From contig NC_044010.1 in the NCBI RefSeq assembly GCF_900496995.4, positions 3,224,001 to 3,288,000 of the forward strand: a stretch of 64,000 nucleotides of DNA, in the 5' to 3' direction. Every line of letters begins with the position of its first letter. Position 1 is the stretch's first letter. Below the pieces are notes generated by a model that was not told the origin of the DNA, made no database searches, and saw nothing but the letters and a program-made list of their open reading frames with translations. The position numbers were made by a program, and so were the translations under genes. Origin of the DNA: Aquila chrysaetos chrysaetos (lineage: Eukaryota; Chordata; Aves; Accipitriformes; Accipitridae). Shown one piece after another: positions 34,801-47,656 of this stretch.

Positions 34801-37800
34801 TCTTGATATTACAGATACCAGAACTGGATATCTGGATATAAAAACCATCAACGGATGGTGGTAACTTCCATTTCTGGACCCTGTTTCTCATAAGCCATTC
34901 TGCCTTTGTCTCTGAAGTCGACAACGCTGTCTTTGTGAAAGTCGAGGCTTCGCATTGATTTAGCAGATTGATTCATTTTTTCAGGCTTACTGGCCTCTCT
35001 TTACTCCCGTTTGCCTCCACACAGCACCGCTTTCTTCTCTCGTTGTTCTCTCTTTTGCATAAGGATTTTTCCATGACCCCGTCGTACTCCTTTTCCCTCC
35101 CACTCCTCACGTTGCGGTCCCTTCTCTGGCGGCCAACGCGTGCGTCCGCTCTCCCGAGGATCCCCACTCACATTTTCCACAGTGCTTGTGCAAGTGGTTG
35201 CCGGCCTTTCTTCCTTCTGTCCTTACTCCTTCTTGCCTCCTCTTCTTCCTCCTCATGAGCCCAGAAACATCTTCTTCCACCACTGGCGCCCAGCTCTCCA
35301 TAGGCTGTCCCCACGGGGATGGGTAAGGATGCAGCCAGCTGGTCTTTGCTCCGGGATGGCCCATCCAGGACGGACATGGGAACGTTCTCATTCAACACGT
35401 ACCCACCAGCCTCAGGAACAAACACTGCGTGATGAACGTCTCCCACCAGCACCCTCTGCTCCACGTGGTTGTCGGCCTCAGGCTCAGACTGAAGTCTTTG
35501 TCTCTAAGGACTGCCACGAGCAAGGGTCTTGCTTGACCGTGAGGGTCCAGAAACAGGGATGTGCGGTCCTTGCCCGGCAGCAGGGTGCTTAGCAGCCAGG
35601 GAGACAAGTCCCAGGCCCCTGCTGTGACAAGGGACCATCTTAAAAGGAAGGTGGTGGGCCGTTTTTCCAACTCTTACAAGGAAAAATGCTTCAGATGGGA
35701 TGGCTAGAGCCAGAAACAAGGAGCGCTTCTGTTGTGCACTGCGTGCGCGTTAGATCTGCATTAATAGAAAGGAGTTTGTTTTTGTTTTTGTTCTCTATTG
35801 TTAGAAAGAAAAACATCTTCACCGTGCCAGGTAGAAGAAAGAACATGGTGAATAACTGAGGTGAGATCATTATATGACTTCATGAGTAGTCACGAACTGC
35901 TACAATTGAAGGAAACTATCATTTACCACCTGTTATTTAGCAGACGGGCACAGCTGAAACTCGGCTCCACTGCAGACTTTATTGTTTCCCTGTCAAATCC
36001 TAAGAGGCTGAGATACCTCCTGGGAGACCACTAATCACTGCTGGGGTTGGGTGTTGCTGGCAGCACTAAATGAACCTTAAAAGGTTTGGTGGTTCAGATT
36101 AGCATCAAAGAGGCTGAATGCTTCCCCTGAGTTCCAGGTCATGCTAAACCTTTAATAAAAATCCTACACTGAGACTCGGTATGAAAGGAAAGAGCGGGCA
36201 GGCTTATTGACTGCATCTGGCATGACCAGTCCCTTACCTAAAATTAGCTAAACTCCTGGCATCCTGCGTCAGCATGCACTCGGGCTTGGGCAAACCCCAG
36301 CTGGTCCCTCGGGAGCTCTATCCTCCGCACTCGCTCTGAAATGCCGGTGTGGCACCCAGGCATGGTCTTTCAGTGAAGCACCGTCTAATCTTGGAGGACA
36401 TTAGTCATTCATTTGCCAAAAATAGGGACCGATGAAAATCAAGTTTCCAATGGAAAAAAACAAGTAGAAAAAGCAACAAGCAGAAAACCGCACGGTTCTT
36501 TGGGGTCTTTTCCCCATTCTTCTGTATTAAGGTAAAGAAAACACGTCATTCTGTGGGCAGATCCGTCAAGGATGCCCTGTCTTCCCACCGGCAGGCCGTC
36601 TGGTTTGCCATAAGGTGTGATTCTGCCTGATCCCATCCCTGTGAGAGGGATTCGCTGATGTCTAATAAAAGCTGTGCACGTGCTCCTTCCCTGTGTGGGA
36701 GTGGGAGAGGGAAGAACTCACCAGGTTCCTCTCTCCTCTGACCATCCACTGGAACTTGTAGAAACTTAATAGCTTTGAGACTCCCAGCCTGCTGCTAAAT
36801 TTGTTGCAATTTGCCAGGTGGTTTAAAAATTGTTGGCGAAGAGGGGACGCTGGAGAGACAAACACGTGCACTTGAATAAGCCTCGATCCCTTTGGATAGA
36901 TCCCTCTAAAAATGGGAATGGTCCTTACTGGTTGGAGAGGATCTCATCAAAGGTGAGGCAATCGTTTGTCTCGGAGGCCTGGGACCAAATCTGTATGAAC
37001 ACCCTCGTTTGCCAGAGCCGGGTAGGTGCTTGGTGCCTCCTCCACCAGAAAACTGGCCACAGCCTCCCTCGATTCCCTTAAGGGCTGGCTACACATTGTG
37101 GCGTAGGGTCAGTCTGCTGCTTTCTCAGAAACCCTACGCCGGCTCCCTTTCGCCTGACACAGTACCTAATTCATAACCTCATGTTTTCCTCTTGACGCCA
37201 TCCCCCCCAAAATAATAATTAGAAAGCGTGTGGGAAACCAACTTACAGAAGGTTGGCAACCTCTCTCCCACATCCGACGGAGGATTTTTGCTCCGTCCGG
37301 CTGCCCTGCTCTCGTGGCAGATCCAGCCCCCCTACCCCGTCTGCAGGCGGGCTGATCCCCGTCCACTGGTGGGGTGCAGAAAGTCTTCCCGGAGAGTTTT
37401 TAACACCCCGTGGATCTGCGGAACGGGTGGAGCAGAAAGGATCAGGGAGAGCTGAAGTACACCAGCCTTTCCACCGGCAGCGAGCACCAGCTCCTTTCTT
37501 ACAGGGAACTAGCCAAACGGTGGTTGGAAGGAGGTCATGTCTCAGGCTCAAGCCTTCTGTGACTTTCTGACCTGGCCCCCTGTCAGGTGAATCTCGGATT
37601 AGCCTTATTTTGCATAAGAGACAGGCAGGATGAGTAGGGTGTTGCTAGCAAACCGGTTTTCACTGGTGGGAGCGAGCTTCAGTTCTAAGCACGGTGGAAA
37701 CCACGCTGGAGCTGATGTTCCTGCCCTAGACATGTTCTAAGCGCCGTAGTTTCTGCTTACAAGGGGATGTGGGTCTCATACCGCAAGTAGGTGCTTTTCT

Positions 37801-40800
37801 TCCACCATGTTCTTCAAGTCTTTCCTTGGATTCCTCTGGTTTTCCCCACTTTTTCCTATTCCTGTCCTCACCGGGGTCACTCCTAAGATCTTGGCTTGCC
37901 CACCTAGCAACAGTGGGGTCCACATCAACCACATGAAGATTGTAAGATCATCTTTCTGAGAGATTATTTCAAATCTGGGAAGATGCAGGGACGTGTGTCA
38001 CAAAGAAAGCAGGTTTTTTTCCCTCGCCCCGGATGAAGCAGCACGGGCTGGCCTATTAATTTGCTGTGGCAGGAGCGAGGTACAAAGTCATCCTAAAGCA
38101 GTTCACGGAAACATAGGACACAGGCTTGAAAGGGAATGTGACCAGGTCCATACTGCTGTCCTCAGCTGCACCTAACTTCTCCTGGCAGAGATTTCACCAC
38201 CTGAATGGACAGTCTTCCAGGATGTATGGGGAGGAACGGAGCGAGCAGCAGGAACCTCCCTGAGTGCAGCTCTCTGGCTCAATTTGCAAGAGTGGCCCAC
38301 AAATGTCCCCGGTTGCCTTAACAAGGCAAGCAATTAAAAGGGGCAGCTTCTGTTAAGGAGAATGAAGAGACCGTTTAGGAAGGGTCACAAAGCCGACAGG
38401 ATGGTGTGGGAATAGCAAGAGATTATTCAAGACTTCAGGAACCTCAGAAAAGTAGAAAAAAGGCCAAGTGGTCCTGTTCTTGCAAGCTGGAGGAGAGGAT
38501 AGAAGCTCCCGGAGGTCGAAGCAGCGGCTGGCGTTTGCTGGGAGGCTGCGTTGCGTGGGGCAATCAGCCTTGGTCCGTGGGGACGGAGTGGTTACGGAAT
38601 GACCTGCCTGTCCAAAGCCTCGCGCCCAGCCTCACGGCCTGGAAACGGGCTGGGAAAGGCAGGACGTTTTCAACTAAACCCTGCAAAGAGAATCTTCGAA
38701 TGGGCAAAAGCTTCAACAATTTAAACTCAAGGGACTATGGACTAAGCGGGTCTGTGAAAAGAAGAAAATAATCAGCTGTTTAAATTCCAGAATAACGAAC
38801 CTTGTCAGTAAGAGGAAAAAGTGAAAAAGTTTCATTTTTAAGAATGAATTGGCCAAAACTGCTATTTTCTAGGTGTGGCCAGATGTTTTCTTTAACGGAG
38901 ATGTTACAACTGCTGGCTACCGTGTGCTGAGAAAGGAGATAATGAATGAAAGAGATAAGGCTGGTGCTTTATGCTAATGGCAACATTACCTGTTTTAGAA
39001 TGAGGGGTAACTCGGAGCAGACTGTATGTAGATCAACGCGCTAATTAGTAAAGCCCAAGAGGGAGTACTCTGTGCACGCCTGTGTGTATAACTGACTACC
39101 TCATCAAACAAGGCCCAGGATGGATGTCTCTCTACAGGCTTATTTGCAACGTGTGAAAACAAAAACTATATTTGCATAGAGAATTTAATTCTAGGACACA
39201 TCTGTGGAGATTGCCTGCAGGCCACAGCCAAGTCTCATGAGAGTTTCTAAGTGCGCTGGATGATAATTTCCCAGCAGAGCATGCATCCATCCAGCACACG
39301 CGGTCTCCCTTTCAGATTCATGGCGATAGGTAAAGACGAATTCGTCGCTGAGCTACCGGCAGTTCATTGCCTCACTACAATCAACGTGAGCAAAGTCAGG
39401 ACAATTGTAGGTAGTCATATATTAATTTGGATTTTCAAAGAGACTAATTTTCCCCAAAGTGAAGAAAATACAAATTGCAGTTTGTCCTGAAGAAAACTTA
39501 GGCGAATTTAGTGAAATTTGACTGAAAAGTGAGTTGCTTAAGAAGAGCTTAGCAGATGACCAAAAGCCGTAGTTAAAACAGAGGCCGGTTTTGCTGTTGG
39601 TCTGTGCAACACTCCAGCTGAATGCGAAATCTTGAGGACGGACAACACGTATGTGTTAAATGGGCTGAAACCCTGCTCCTTGCCAGACCCCAGAAGAGAG
39701 TCGTTACTGCTAACAACCGGCAAATAGGGGATCTCATTCCACAAAAAAATCAGCTCCAAGCCCACTTCTTTTAAAAGTCACCTTGAAGTAAATATAAGAT
39801 CGTTGTATGCATCTTGGAGCAAATGACACGGGCCATACCTCCAAAAGGAGGTGCTGTGTCTCAGGCTCAGACTCCCAAGAAGGATCCAGCAGGGACAACG
39901 CTTCAATAGCTCCGCGTGGGATGAATGAGGTGCTGGGGGTGAAGAGCCAGAGGAGCAGCGAAGAGGTGTGAGCAGGTGGTTTATCCTTCCAGTGTTGGAA
40001 GGATTTATCCGGGCAGCGTTGTGATGGGCACCGAACCCCTCTGGGTAGCTCTGCAGTCTAACTTTTCAACAAGATGTTTAAGAGAGCGTTTAAAAGGCAC
40101 TTTCTGCCCTCACCCGTGCCTCTCCGGACCCCTGTTCCCGCCTGCACGGCAGCACAAATCCTTCCTCGGCGCTTACCTTCAGCGCAGCGCACGCTTTCCT
40201 GCCTCCAGACAAAACGCCCGGGCATTTTCCCGGAGTCCCTGACACCCTGCCTGAAGCCACGTGGTGTTTGACAACCGGAGGGATGCCCCAGCCCTCGGAG
40301 GGCTGCAGAGCTCGCCGGGACGAGGTCACGGTCCTGCTTCTTCTGGGTGAGGAATAAGAGGTGACGCACGTGCGCGCATCTGTGGCAGTTGCTGCGGAAA
40401 TGTCGATACCTCCCCCCCCCCCCCCCAAGAGCTTTGATTTTTTTGAGAGCGAAACGCAGGAGCAAAACCTGCTCATGCACAAAGCGGCGATTTCTTGTTA
40501 TCGCTGTTTACAAGGAGCTTAGTAAGAAGCACGGGTCAGTGGGACAACACGAGCGCTTTCTGTTAGCGTTGGGAAGAACCAAAAATAAGAACACCCAGCT
40601 CCTGTTTCTGTGTGAACAGATTCCCGCTCCTCTCCCCTCCCTCCCTGCTGTGAGATGTTTTGGTTTATGATCCCGGTTTTAGAGAGGTGGAGACCAGATT
40701 GGTAAGTCCAGTCTAAGAGCCGGCATGTTTTAAAAGAGATCAGATTTCCAGAGATACTGAGATATGGGGGACCTTCATCACAGCCACCGTGAGCTGCGGG

Positions 40801-41929
40801 TGCTCTGTGCCTCTGCAAATCAGGGTGCTGCTTTCAGTGCCAAAATAAGAATTAATCCACGTTAGGGTCTCCAGCTTTTAGACCGCTGGTCACCAGGGCC
40901 GGACCTTGGTCTCTCAAGGCTTTCCAAGGGGCATTTTCATTCTCCTTTGAACGTGGCAGTAAAGAAGGTTCCTATCTCCTTCACCTGCTCCGGACATGAC
41001 CCTCTGCCCCACCAGCAGCTCCAGGTCCAGGATTGACCCCCGACACATCTGCCTTCGTCGCCCATCGGAGCCCGGGCTGGAAAACGCTTTCTGGAGGACG
41101 GTGTGTTAGACTCCCTGGGGAACGGCACATCCCTCCATGTTCCCTCGGAAAAGGATGTCTAATGGGAGTGGAACGGTCCCACTGCAGCTTCCCCGCTCTC
41201 TCACCTGGGACGTCAGTCAAATCCAGTAAAAGGAGGTGGGAGCTGCTGCCAGAACCGGTGGCTCCAAACTGGAGGCTTTTACCGGGCTGGGGAACTAACG
41301 GGTCTGTGCGTTTACGCCGGCGCCGCGTGGCACAGCCTGCCTAACGGGGCTGCGCAAACCTCTCCGCTCCCGTTCGGACCAAGGTTGCGTCTGGTCCACG
41401 GCTCTGCAGGTTTGGGAATGGGCAGGAGTGAAAAATTAGCGCCGTTCATGCCGAGGCCTGGCAGAGTCTCAGCTAATGAGGTAAACAGAAGTGCATAAAG
41501 AGAGAAAACCTGCATGACCTTACGCCTTTCCGCAAACAACCCTTTCCAGTAGCACCCGGCACTTTGCTGCGGGCTGGGAGAGAAACTTCGGTGCTGGGGC
41601 AGAAAATCCAGTAAAATTGAGTGGATGTCTTGTGGGGGGAAGAGCAAGAAGTTAGCGAGGGCGTCGGGGCCGTGGGAAGCAGGAGAGGGAAGCGGGCGGC
41701 ACGGGGATGCCGAGAGAGGTGGCGGGTCTGTCCGCATGACACTGAGTGTTGCTCACGCAGGCATACCTATTGCAGTAGTCACGTCGGCTACCACTAGCCA
41801 TGGGGCTGCACAAGCAGGTCGCAGAGCGCAGGCTGGCCGCCCTCGCGTTTACTCACCTTCTCCGGCCGGTTTTGCCACAGACGTGGGGTTTTTGTGCTGC
41901 CTCAGCTGCAGGCAGGGCCCAAGCGAGAC
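28826..41929. other. LRRC58-GPR156 intergenic region
   Basis: 13 kb without a recognised gene. Only short or low-complexity open frames occur. It contains a run of 15 C (40412-40426), a hairpin at 37100-37140 and an unassigned semi-open stretch at 32856-33107. AT-rich blocks (such as 38990-39200) could be regulatory. No RNA gene or assigned mobile element seen. Confidence 0.65.
40412..40426 (+). repeat. Poly-C run (15 nt)
   Basis: Fifteen consecutive C in intergenic DNA; quadruplex-capable on the minus strand. Confidence 0.95.
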
Positions 41930-42243
41930 GGTTTATTACCGGCCGGGCCGCGTCCCCACCTGCAGCCAGCGGTGCAGGGACAGGAGATGACCATTGCCAC
42001 GGGGCAGCGGGACGGACCGCGGGGCTAACGGGACACGGCGTCAGGTCGGACGGGGCCGGAGCGGGGGGGGGGTGCCGGGTTTTGCTGGTGGGATGCCCGG
42101 TTCTCCCACCTACGGAGGAGTGGGGTTTTTTTTTTTTGGCGAGGGGTGACACCGCTGTTGGATGAAGCAGGCGTGATGACAACCTGGGGGAGAAGGTGCC
42201 CGGCTCCCCCGGTTTTGTTGTTGGGGGGGTTTTTTGGTGTTTG

Positions 42244-42274
42244 TTTTTTTTTTTTTTTCTTTTTTTTTTTTTTT
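42244..42274 (+). repeat. Interrupted poly-T tract
   Basis: Fifteen T, one C, then fifteen T, directly before the densest CpG block. Confidence 0.95.
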
Positions 42275-42289
42275 CCCCTGAAAAGTTTT

Positions 42290-42544
42290 GTCCCGGGTCA
42301 GATGGAAAAGGAGGGCGGGCGGGAGAAAGGCGGCCGCCCCCGGCCCCTCCCCGCCTCCCGCCCCCGCCGGGCCGGGCCGAGCCGAGCCGAGCCGGGGGCG
42401 TTGCGGGGCGGGCAGGCGGTGCGGAGCTCCGCGTCCCCCCGCCGGCGGGGGCTGCTCCCCGGCCCGACCCGGCTCGGCTCGGCTCGGCTCGGACGTAGCT
42501 CAGCCCCGAAAGTTCGCAACCCGGGCCGGGGTGCCGGCCCCGCA
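42290..42544 (+). other. GPR156: Candidate noncoding exon 1 of GPR156
   Basis: Inferred only: GC-rich sequence ending in CCGCAG followed by GTGGGT, a good donor, inside the CpG island. It contains an inverted repeat of GAGCCGAGCC units (42370-42395 and 42461-42492). The start is arbitrary. A second weak exon-like unit (acceptor CCCACAG, 43439-43491, donor GTAATC) lies downstream. Confidence 0.25.
42370..42492. repeat. GC-rich inverted repeat
   Basis: The left arm 42370-42395 is built from GAGCC/GGGCC units and the right arm 42461-42492 from GGCTC units. They pair over about 25 bp around a 65-nt GC-rich centre. Confidence 0.7.
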
Positions 42545-42823
42545 GGTGGGTCGGGGTCTCGGGGATGTGGGGGGGGGGGAAAGGGGAATTTTTTTTTGGG
42601 GGGTGTTGGGGAAAGGGAGGCCGGCAGAGGTGGATGGGGCCGTTTACCTCCCGAATTGTTTTTTCTGCCCCGGTGCTCTTTTGCTTTGGGGTGTTTTGTT
42701 GGCCGTGCTCCCCTTCCCCACGGTAAAGGGGGGGGGGTGCAGCCCTGCGAGACCCCCCCCCACAGCAGCGAGGCCGTGGGGCTGGGCTGGCAGCCCCCCC
42801 CCAGCACTCCCACTCCGGGCTTA

Positions 42824-42840
42824 GGGGGGGGGGGGGGGGG
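42824..42840 (+). repeat. Poly-G run (17 nt)
   Basis: Seventeen consecutive G in the CpG island; the length is likely uncertain. Confidence 0.95.
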
Positions 42841-43839
42841 CAGGCCAGGTTTGGGGTCCTATTTTGGGGATGGAGCGTTTCCCTTTTGCCTTGGCGGTAC
42901 CCAGAGTGCCCCCCCCCCGAGCTCGAAATGGTGGCAGATTTGGGGCCGGGGTTCTGGAGTTCTCCAGAAAACACGTTCCCGAACGCTCCGAGCAGAAGGA
43001 GGCTGCGGGAATGGGAGCCTGCCGGCACTCGGCGATAGGAAAGGGCCGTCTCGCAAGGATGCAAAGATGCAAAGTTGCGGCGCCGGTTGGTTTGTTCTGT
43101 CGAAACCGTCGCCCCTTGGGCGAGCTGCCTGCATTGGGGAGTTTAATCTGGGGGGGGGGGAGAATGGTTGCGACCAACCTTACAGTGCGACTTGTCCCCT
43201 TGGGGGAGACGGAGAAAGAGGGACCCCCGTGTGCCCCTTTCGGTGCTGGATCCGCGGTCCCGTCCCTGCTTGCGAGGGGCGAGAGCCCCCCCCGGGAAGA
43301 ACTCCCAGGCCCCGGCGCGTTTGCTCCTCCTCGGCTGCTGGAATCGAGCATCGCGCAGCACCCCGGGGCTCGGGCACGTCTCGGGGAGGGCGGCTCGTGG
43401 ACCCCTTACCCAGACCTGGATTTTCCGCCGCCCCACAGGTGCCCTGCAGCCTGAGAGGGGCAGGGAGGAGGCCGAGGAAACCGGATCCCTGGTAATCGGG
43501 AGCTGTCAGTGTTGAGTTGCAGCTGGCGGTCCTTATGCATCCTTGATGTGGCCCCGTCCCTTGATGGTGTGGTTGCTTTGCCCAGTAAAGGGAGGAGAAG
43601 CCGGAGCAGGGGACCACCGGGTGCATTTTGGCAGCCTGCGGTATCCGGGAGGTGAGGTAGATGAGCCACGGACATCTCCGGCTTTCAGAGCCTTGAGTCA
43701 AATCTGTCTCCTAAGGGAAAATACTCCCTGCTGCTCGGTCAGCAGGAGCAAGGCGAAAGACCGGCGGCACTCTGTTCTGCCTCCTCTTTCGGGGACGCAA
43801 TATGTCACTTGATTTCTAAAATCTCGCCAAATTTAAAAG

Positions 43840-43862
43840 AAAAAAAAAAAAAAAAGAAAAAA
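43840..43862 (+). repeat. A-rich tract
   Basis: Sixteen A, one G, then six A in the putative GPR156 first intron; no retrocopy recognised upstream. Confidence 0.9.
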
Positions 43863-46800
43863 GATGCCGATCTTGTTAGGGTTAGCAGCTTTCCCCGTGC
43901 TTGCGGCTGTCTGGCTTTGCAACCCGGCCATCCTAGCCCTGCTTGTGAAAACACAGGTGTGCTGGTGCTGCGCAGGTTGAGGGGCCGGTGTCTGATTGCA
44001 CGAAGGAGCAGCTGTAGCTTTCTGCCAGCTTTGGAAAGGGAGAGCTCTTGAGGGCATAGGCTCGATCTGAAATGTAACTTTATGAAAATATTCTCTCTGT
44101 GGCCTCTTCCTCCTCTGCGTTTGATAGCTCAGCAGCGAACAGCTTCGGTGGGGGTGAGCCCCTGCTTTTTAATTAAGTCATACACACCTCGACCACAAGG
44201 TAGATCGCTCTTGTAAATCAAAATACTAAATCGTCAGGCTTTTTTACTTCTTATTCATGGAGGCTCTCTAAAGACGGTACAGTTAAGAGGGGAAAAATTG
44301 CAGGCTACACCTTCCCGTAAAGCCGTTTGGTGTCTTGCAGTTCGCCAGGCTGGTGCGAACACCCCGAAGGCAGAGGGAGCTGATGGGCGCGAGGGATGCC
44401 GGAGCTGCCAGCAGCAGCGCTCGGGGCTGAGCCGTGCCTCAGAGCAGCGTACTGGGGCACGTGCACAGAGCAGAAAGTAGCAGTATTTGATGGGAAAGGC
44501 CTGGGAAAAGGCAGTTTTTGAAGGAGGTCGTGTCCACGGATGGATGGAAGCAGGAGAGGACCGTACAGGCAACGGAGGCAATGTGGATGGGCAGGGACCC
44601 CAGGCTCTGAGCACCGAGACCTGTCGATGCCGCACCAGGACACTGCCACAGTGCCTTGAATCAGCATCCCGGTGAGCGTCACACGGCGCCGACGGGGTGT
44701 CCTGCGGTATCCTTGGCCTCCGACAAGGTACCAGCCTCCCCGGGGCAGGGATGTGAGAGTGATCCCTGCCAGGGATCCAGGATCGACCAGCCCCGCAGAC
44801 GGGGGCTCGCTGCGTGCCCTGCAGCAGCTACCAGGGATGCGGGGCCGGCAAATTGCGGAGCAGATGCTTGGGGATTTTTGCACACCTCCAGCATTTCTTT
44901 TCCTTGTGCCCAGCAGCGTGGCGGGCAGGAGCCGTGTTTCTGTGGGCACGGTGGCCGCGCAGTTTGGCCCTGCGACCAGCCCCGGCTGTTTCTGCCTCTT
45001 TGTGATGAAGGTGCGGTTCAGCGTGGAAACGGCCGTGTGTTTCTGAAGAAGCAGCCCCTGCCGCCCCGCTTTTGGGTCGTCTGCCATGTGCCCGGTGCTT
45101 GGGACGGGCATCCTCCTGGCCCAAGGCCTGGGGACAAATAGAGAGGTTGCCCTGTGGAAGCAGAACAGCACCTATGGGTGCGGTCTCCCACTAATAAATG
45201 AAATGATTGCTGAAGTCGTTACGGGGTAAGGAAAACCCAAGATTTTGCCTCATTGTCCACGCAGCGCAGCCGGGGTGTTACGCACCGCAACTTCCAGCCG
45301 GCGGGCAGAGGCTTGGGCATGGGGAAAGGGCTGAGGAGCAGCACCACATCTTCTCAGAGCTGCGCTTGGGGCATGTCCCCTGCCCCGTTCCTGGTGGGGA
45401 AGCTGCTCCTGCCTTAGTCCTGAGTGGTGAGGCTGTTGTCCTGCAGCAGAGATCCCGAGGCCTCTCATTCACCGCAGAAAAACGGGCTTCCACCTGGGGG
45501 TACCAACGGTGTCACTTAAATTCCGCGGGAAGGAGCTTTCCGAGGGGTTTCTGGTTTTTTCTCCGCTGTGGCTGGGCACTCTGCGGGGAGCCTTGCTCAG
45601 CCGCCCGGCGCAAAGCGGGGATGAGCTCGGCGTGACGGGGTCCCAATCCCCGGGCTCCCAGCCGCTTCGGGGAGACAGAAACCTGGAGGTTTACACTCAT
45701 TTCATCCGCGTGCTGCTCAGCCACTGCTACAGCCAGGGCACGTGGGAGGACTTGGGTCTTTGCGTGGCGCAGGATTGCTCAGCAGCAGCGCCCGGTGTTC
45801 GGCTCCCCTTCTTATCAGCTCTGGTCACGTTGGTCTCATCTGCAATAAGCTCCCCCGGGCTTTCAGTATTTCCTCCCAGTTTTCCTTCCTTCGAGCATCT
45901 CCAATCTAGTCTGTCTCTATTTCTCGCATGCCTATCACTGTATAGCAATTAGAGAGTTAAAAGCCTTATCAGGTCCCTGGTGGGAGATTGGTGAGTCAGC
46001 TCCTTGCAGGACTATGTGGTGGTTCAAACAAGTCATTAATTCTTTTTTGCATGGAGGTTTCTTTAAATTCAAAACATAAACCACAGAAGTGAAAAGAGCC
46101 GTACGGGTATTTAACTTGCATTTAAAAAGTTTAAAAGACTAGACACAGAGCTAAACGTGCCAGCCGGGTGCCATTCTCCCAAGCTGAAGGACCGACAGTG
46201 GACAGACACGTAGCGCTGGGGCGATGGGTCAGATTGGCGTTCGGAAGCGATTGCCTTCGTGATTGTGGGAGATGCTATCACAAACGGATAGGAGGCTTCA
46301 AAATTGCAACTAGCTTCGGCCACCGCGGAATTTCAGGTTTCAGGGTCGCCCGGTGAGCTCCCCGTGTGCTGGGGGACAGAAGCAGCTTGTCCTGCATCTC
46401 CTGTCTTTGTGCGTAGCGAGGTCCTGCGGCTCCCGGTGTCACCACCCGTACCCTGAGCGTGGGTCACAGAGCGGGAACGTAGCCGGGGACACTGCCTGGG
46501 TGGGAAGATGAGCCCATTTGGGCCCTGTGATGTGACCCATCGCGTGGCTGTGCAGCGAGCTAGCTGTCTGTCTGCCAGGGATGAAGATATCCCAGAGGCC
46601 AGGAGGTGCCTCTGGAAATCCCAGGGGCAAGAGCGGGATGGAGCAAGAGCGCGGTGCCGTCCCTGAGAAGTGGGGTGATGGCTTTGCAGCTCCCCGGTGT
46701 TCTGTAACCCAGGTTTTAGGATTACATCATGAGCAGAGTTTTGTGGTTTTCTTTCTTTTTCCTTCTGTGTTTGCAGGGGAAAGTGTGAAAACTTAGATGC

Positions 46801-47638
46801 TGAAGTTTTAAATACAAATTAAAAATAAGCTTCAGATATGCCGTGCGTTTTAACTCACGATTTTGAACTAGCTCTGTTGGGGGGAGTGTTGCAGTAAGTG
46901 AAGCTTGTGATTTTTTTGATCGCCCTGGGGTTGTGGCAATATTGCAGGTTTCTCAGGTCAAACAAGAAGGGATCTTGTTGGACAAGAAGAGCGGAAGGGA
47001 AAAGCAGGAGCCCGTCTCAGAAGTGCCAGCATTTTCTGAATTGCAAAACCCCATCCCGTGCTCATCTTGCCGGAACAGTTATCCGGATGAGTCGCTGTTT
47101 TAAGTGTGCGGCCCGGCGTCCTGTCTCGCTGGGGCTGGTCCCCACCGGCAGACCTCCATCTCCCACCAGCAGCGGCTGTGGCAGCGCAGACCCGCCGTGG
47201 GTGAGCCGGGGTCCTCCTGCTCCCTTCCCGAGGCGGCAGGAATGGCTCTGCTCTCTGCACATCCCTCCTTTCCCCCTGGTTGTCCTTCTCTGGCCACACG
47301 GCCGTCTTCCCAAGAGGTCCTTCCCGACAGATGTGCTTCTCCAGATGTGCTCTGCTCTTCCCTTGCAGAGGTGTACACGTACCATTCCTCTGTCGGGGCT
47401 GATATGACTGGACGGGGTCGCAGGGCTCGTGAATACTGGGACATTTCTGAATGCAATTGTTCTGTTGTCTGCGATTTGACGTCTTCAGTTTTCCACCTTT
47501 TGATTCACTGAGCCGTGACTTCGCCTTGTTCTTTGGGAAGAAGTCTCTCGTTCAAGGCCAGATGAAAAGGAACTGGTTGGGGTGAAACATTCGTTCTGCC
47601 TGCTCTGGGCCCATACATGCTGCGCCAATTTTTCAGCC

Positions 47639-47656
47639 TTTTTTTTTTTTTTTTTT
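47639..47656 (+). repeat. Poly-T run (18 nt)
   Basis: Eighteen consecutive T in the GPR156 upstream region. Confidence 0.9.

Larger units (their letters stand above)
41930..43450 (+). promoter_or_regulatory. GPR156: CpG island, probable GPR156 promoter
   Basis: GC-dense block with many CpG, G-runs (17 G at 42824-42840) and GC-box-like motifs. It lies about 9 kb upstream of the first GPR156 coding exon, where a noncoding first exon is expected from the human gene structure as I recall it. A consensus donor CAG|GTGGGT at 42545 could end that exon. The long open frames across it on both strands are Pro/Gly/Arg-rich artefacts of GC content. Confidence 0.55.

Noticed and set aside
34472-37932. 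Several short minus-strand frames (for example 35168-35464 with an acidic then basic stretch) suggesting a decayed element or gene
   Set aside because: No reverse transcriptase, integrase, protease or other recognisable motif, no flanking repeats found, frames do not connect.
38085-38150. CR1-like antisense 3' end ('cataggacacaggcttgaaa')
   Set aside because: Similarity is only a few short blocks and does not continue into the expected downstream CR1 sequence.
41853-43064. 403-codon open frame, minus strand, in the CpG island
   Set aside because: Pro/Gly/Arg/Ser low-complexity translation caused by GC-rich sequence; the + strand is also open over the same DNA (42146-43495). No domain seen.
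44305-45171. 288-codon open frame, minus strand
   Set aside because: No recognisable domain, no splice or promoter context; GC-rich intronic region.
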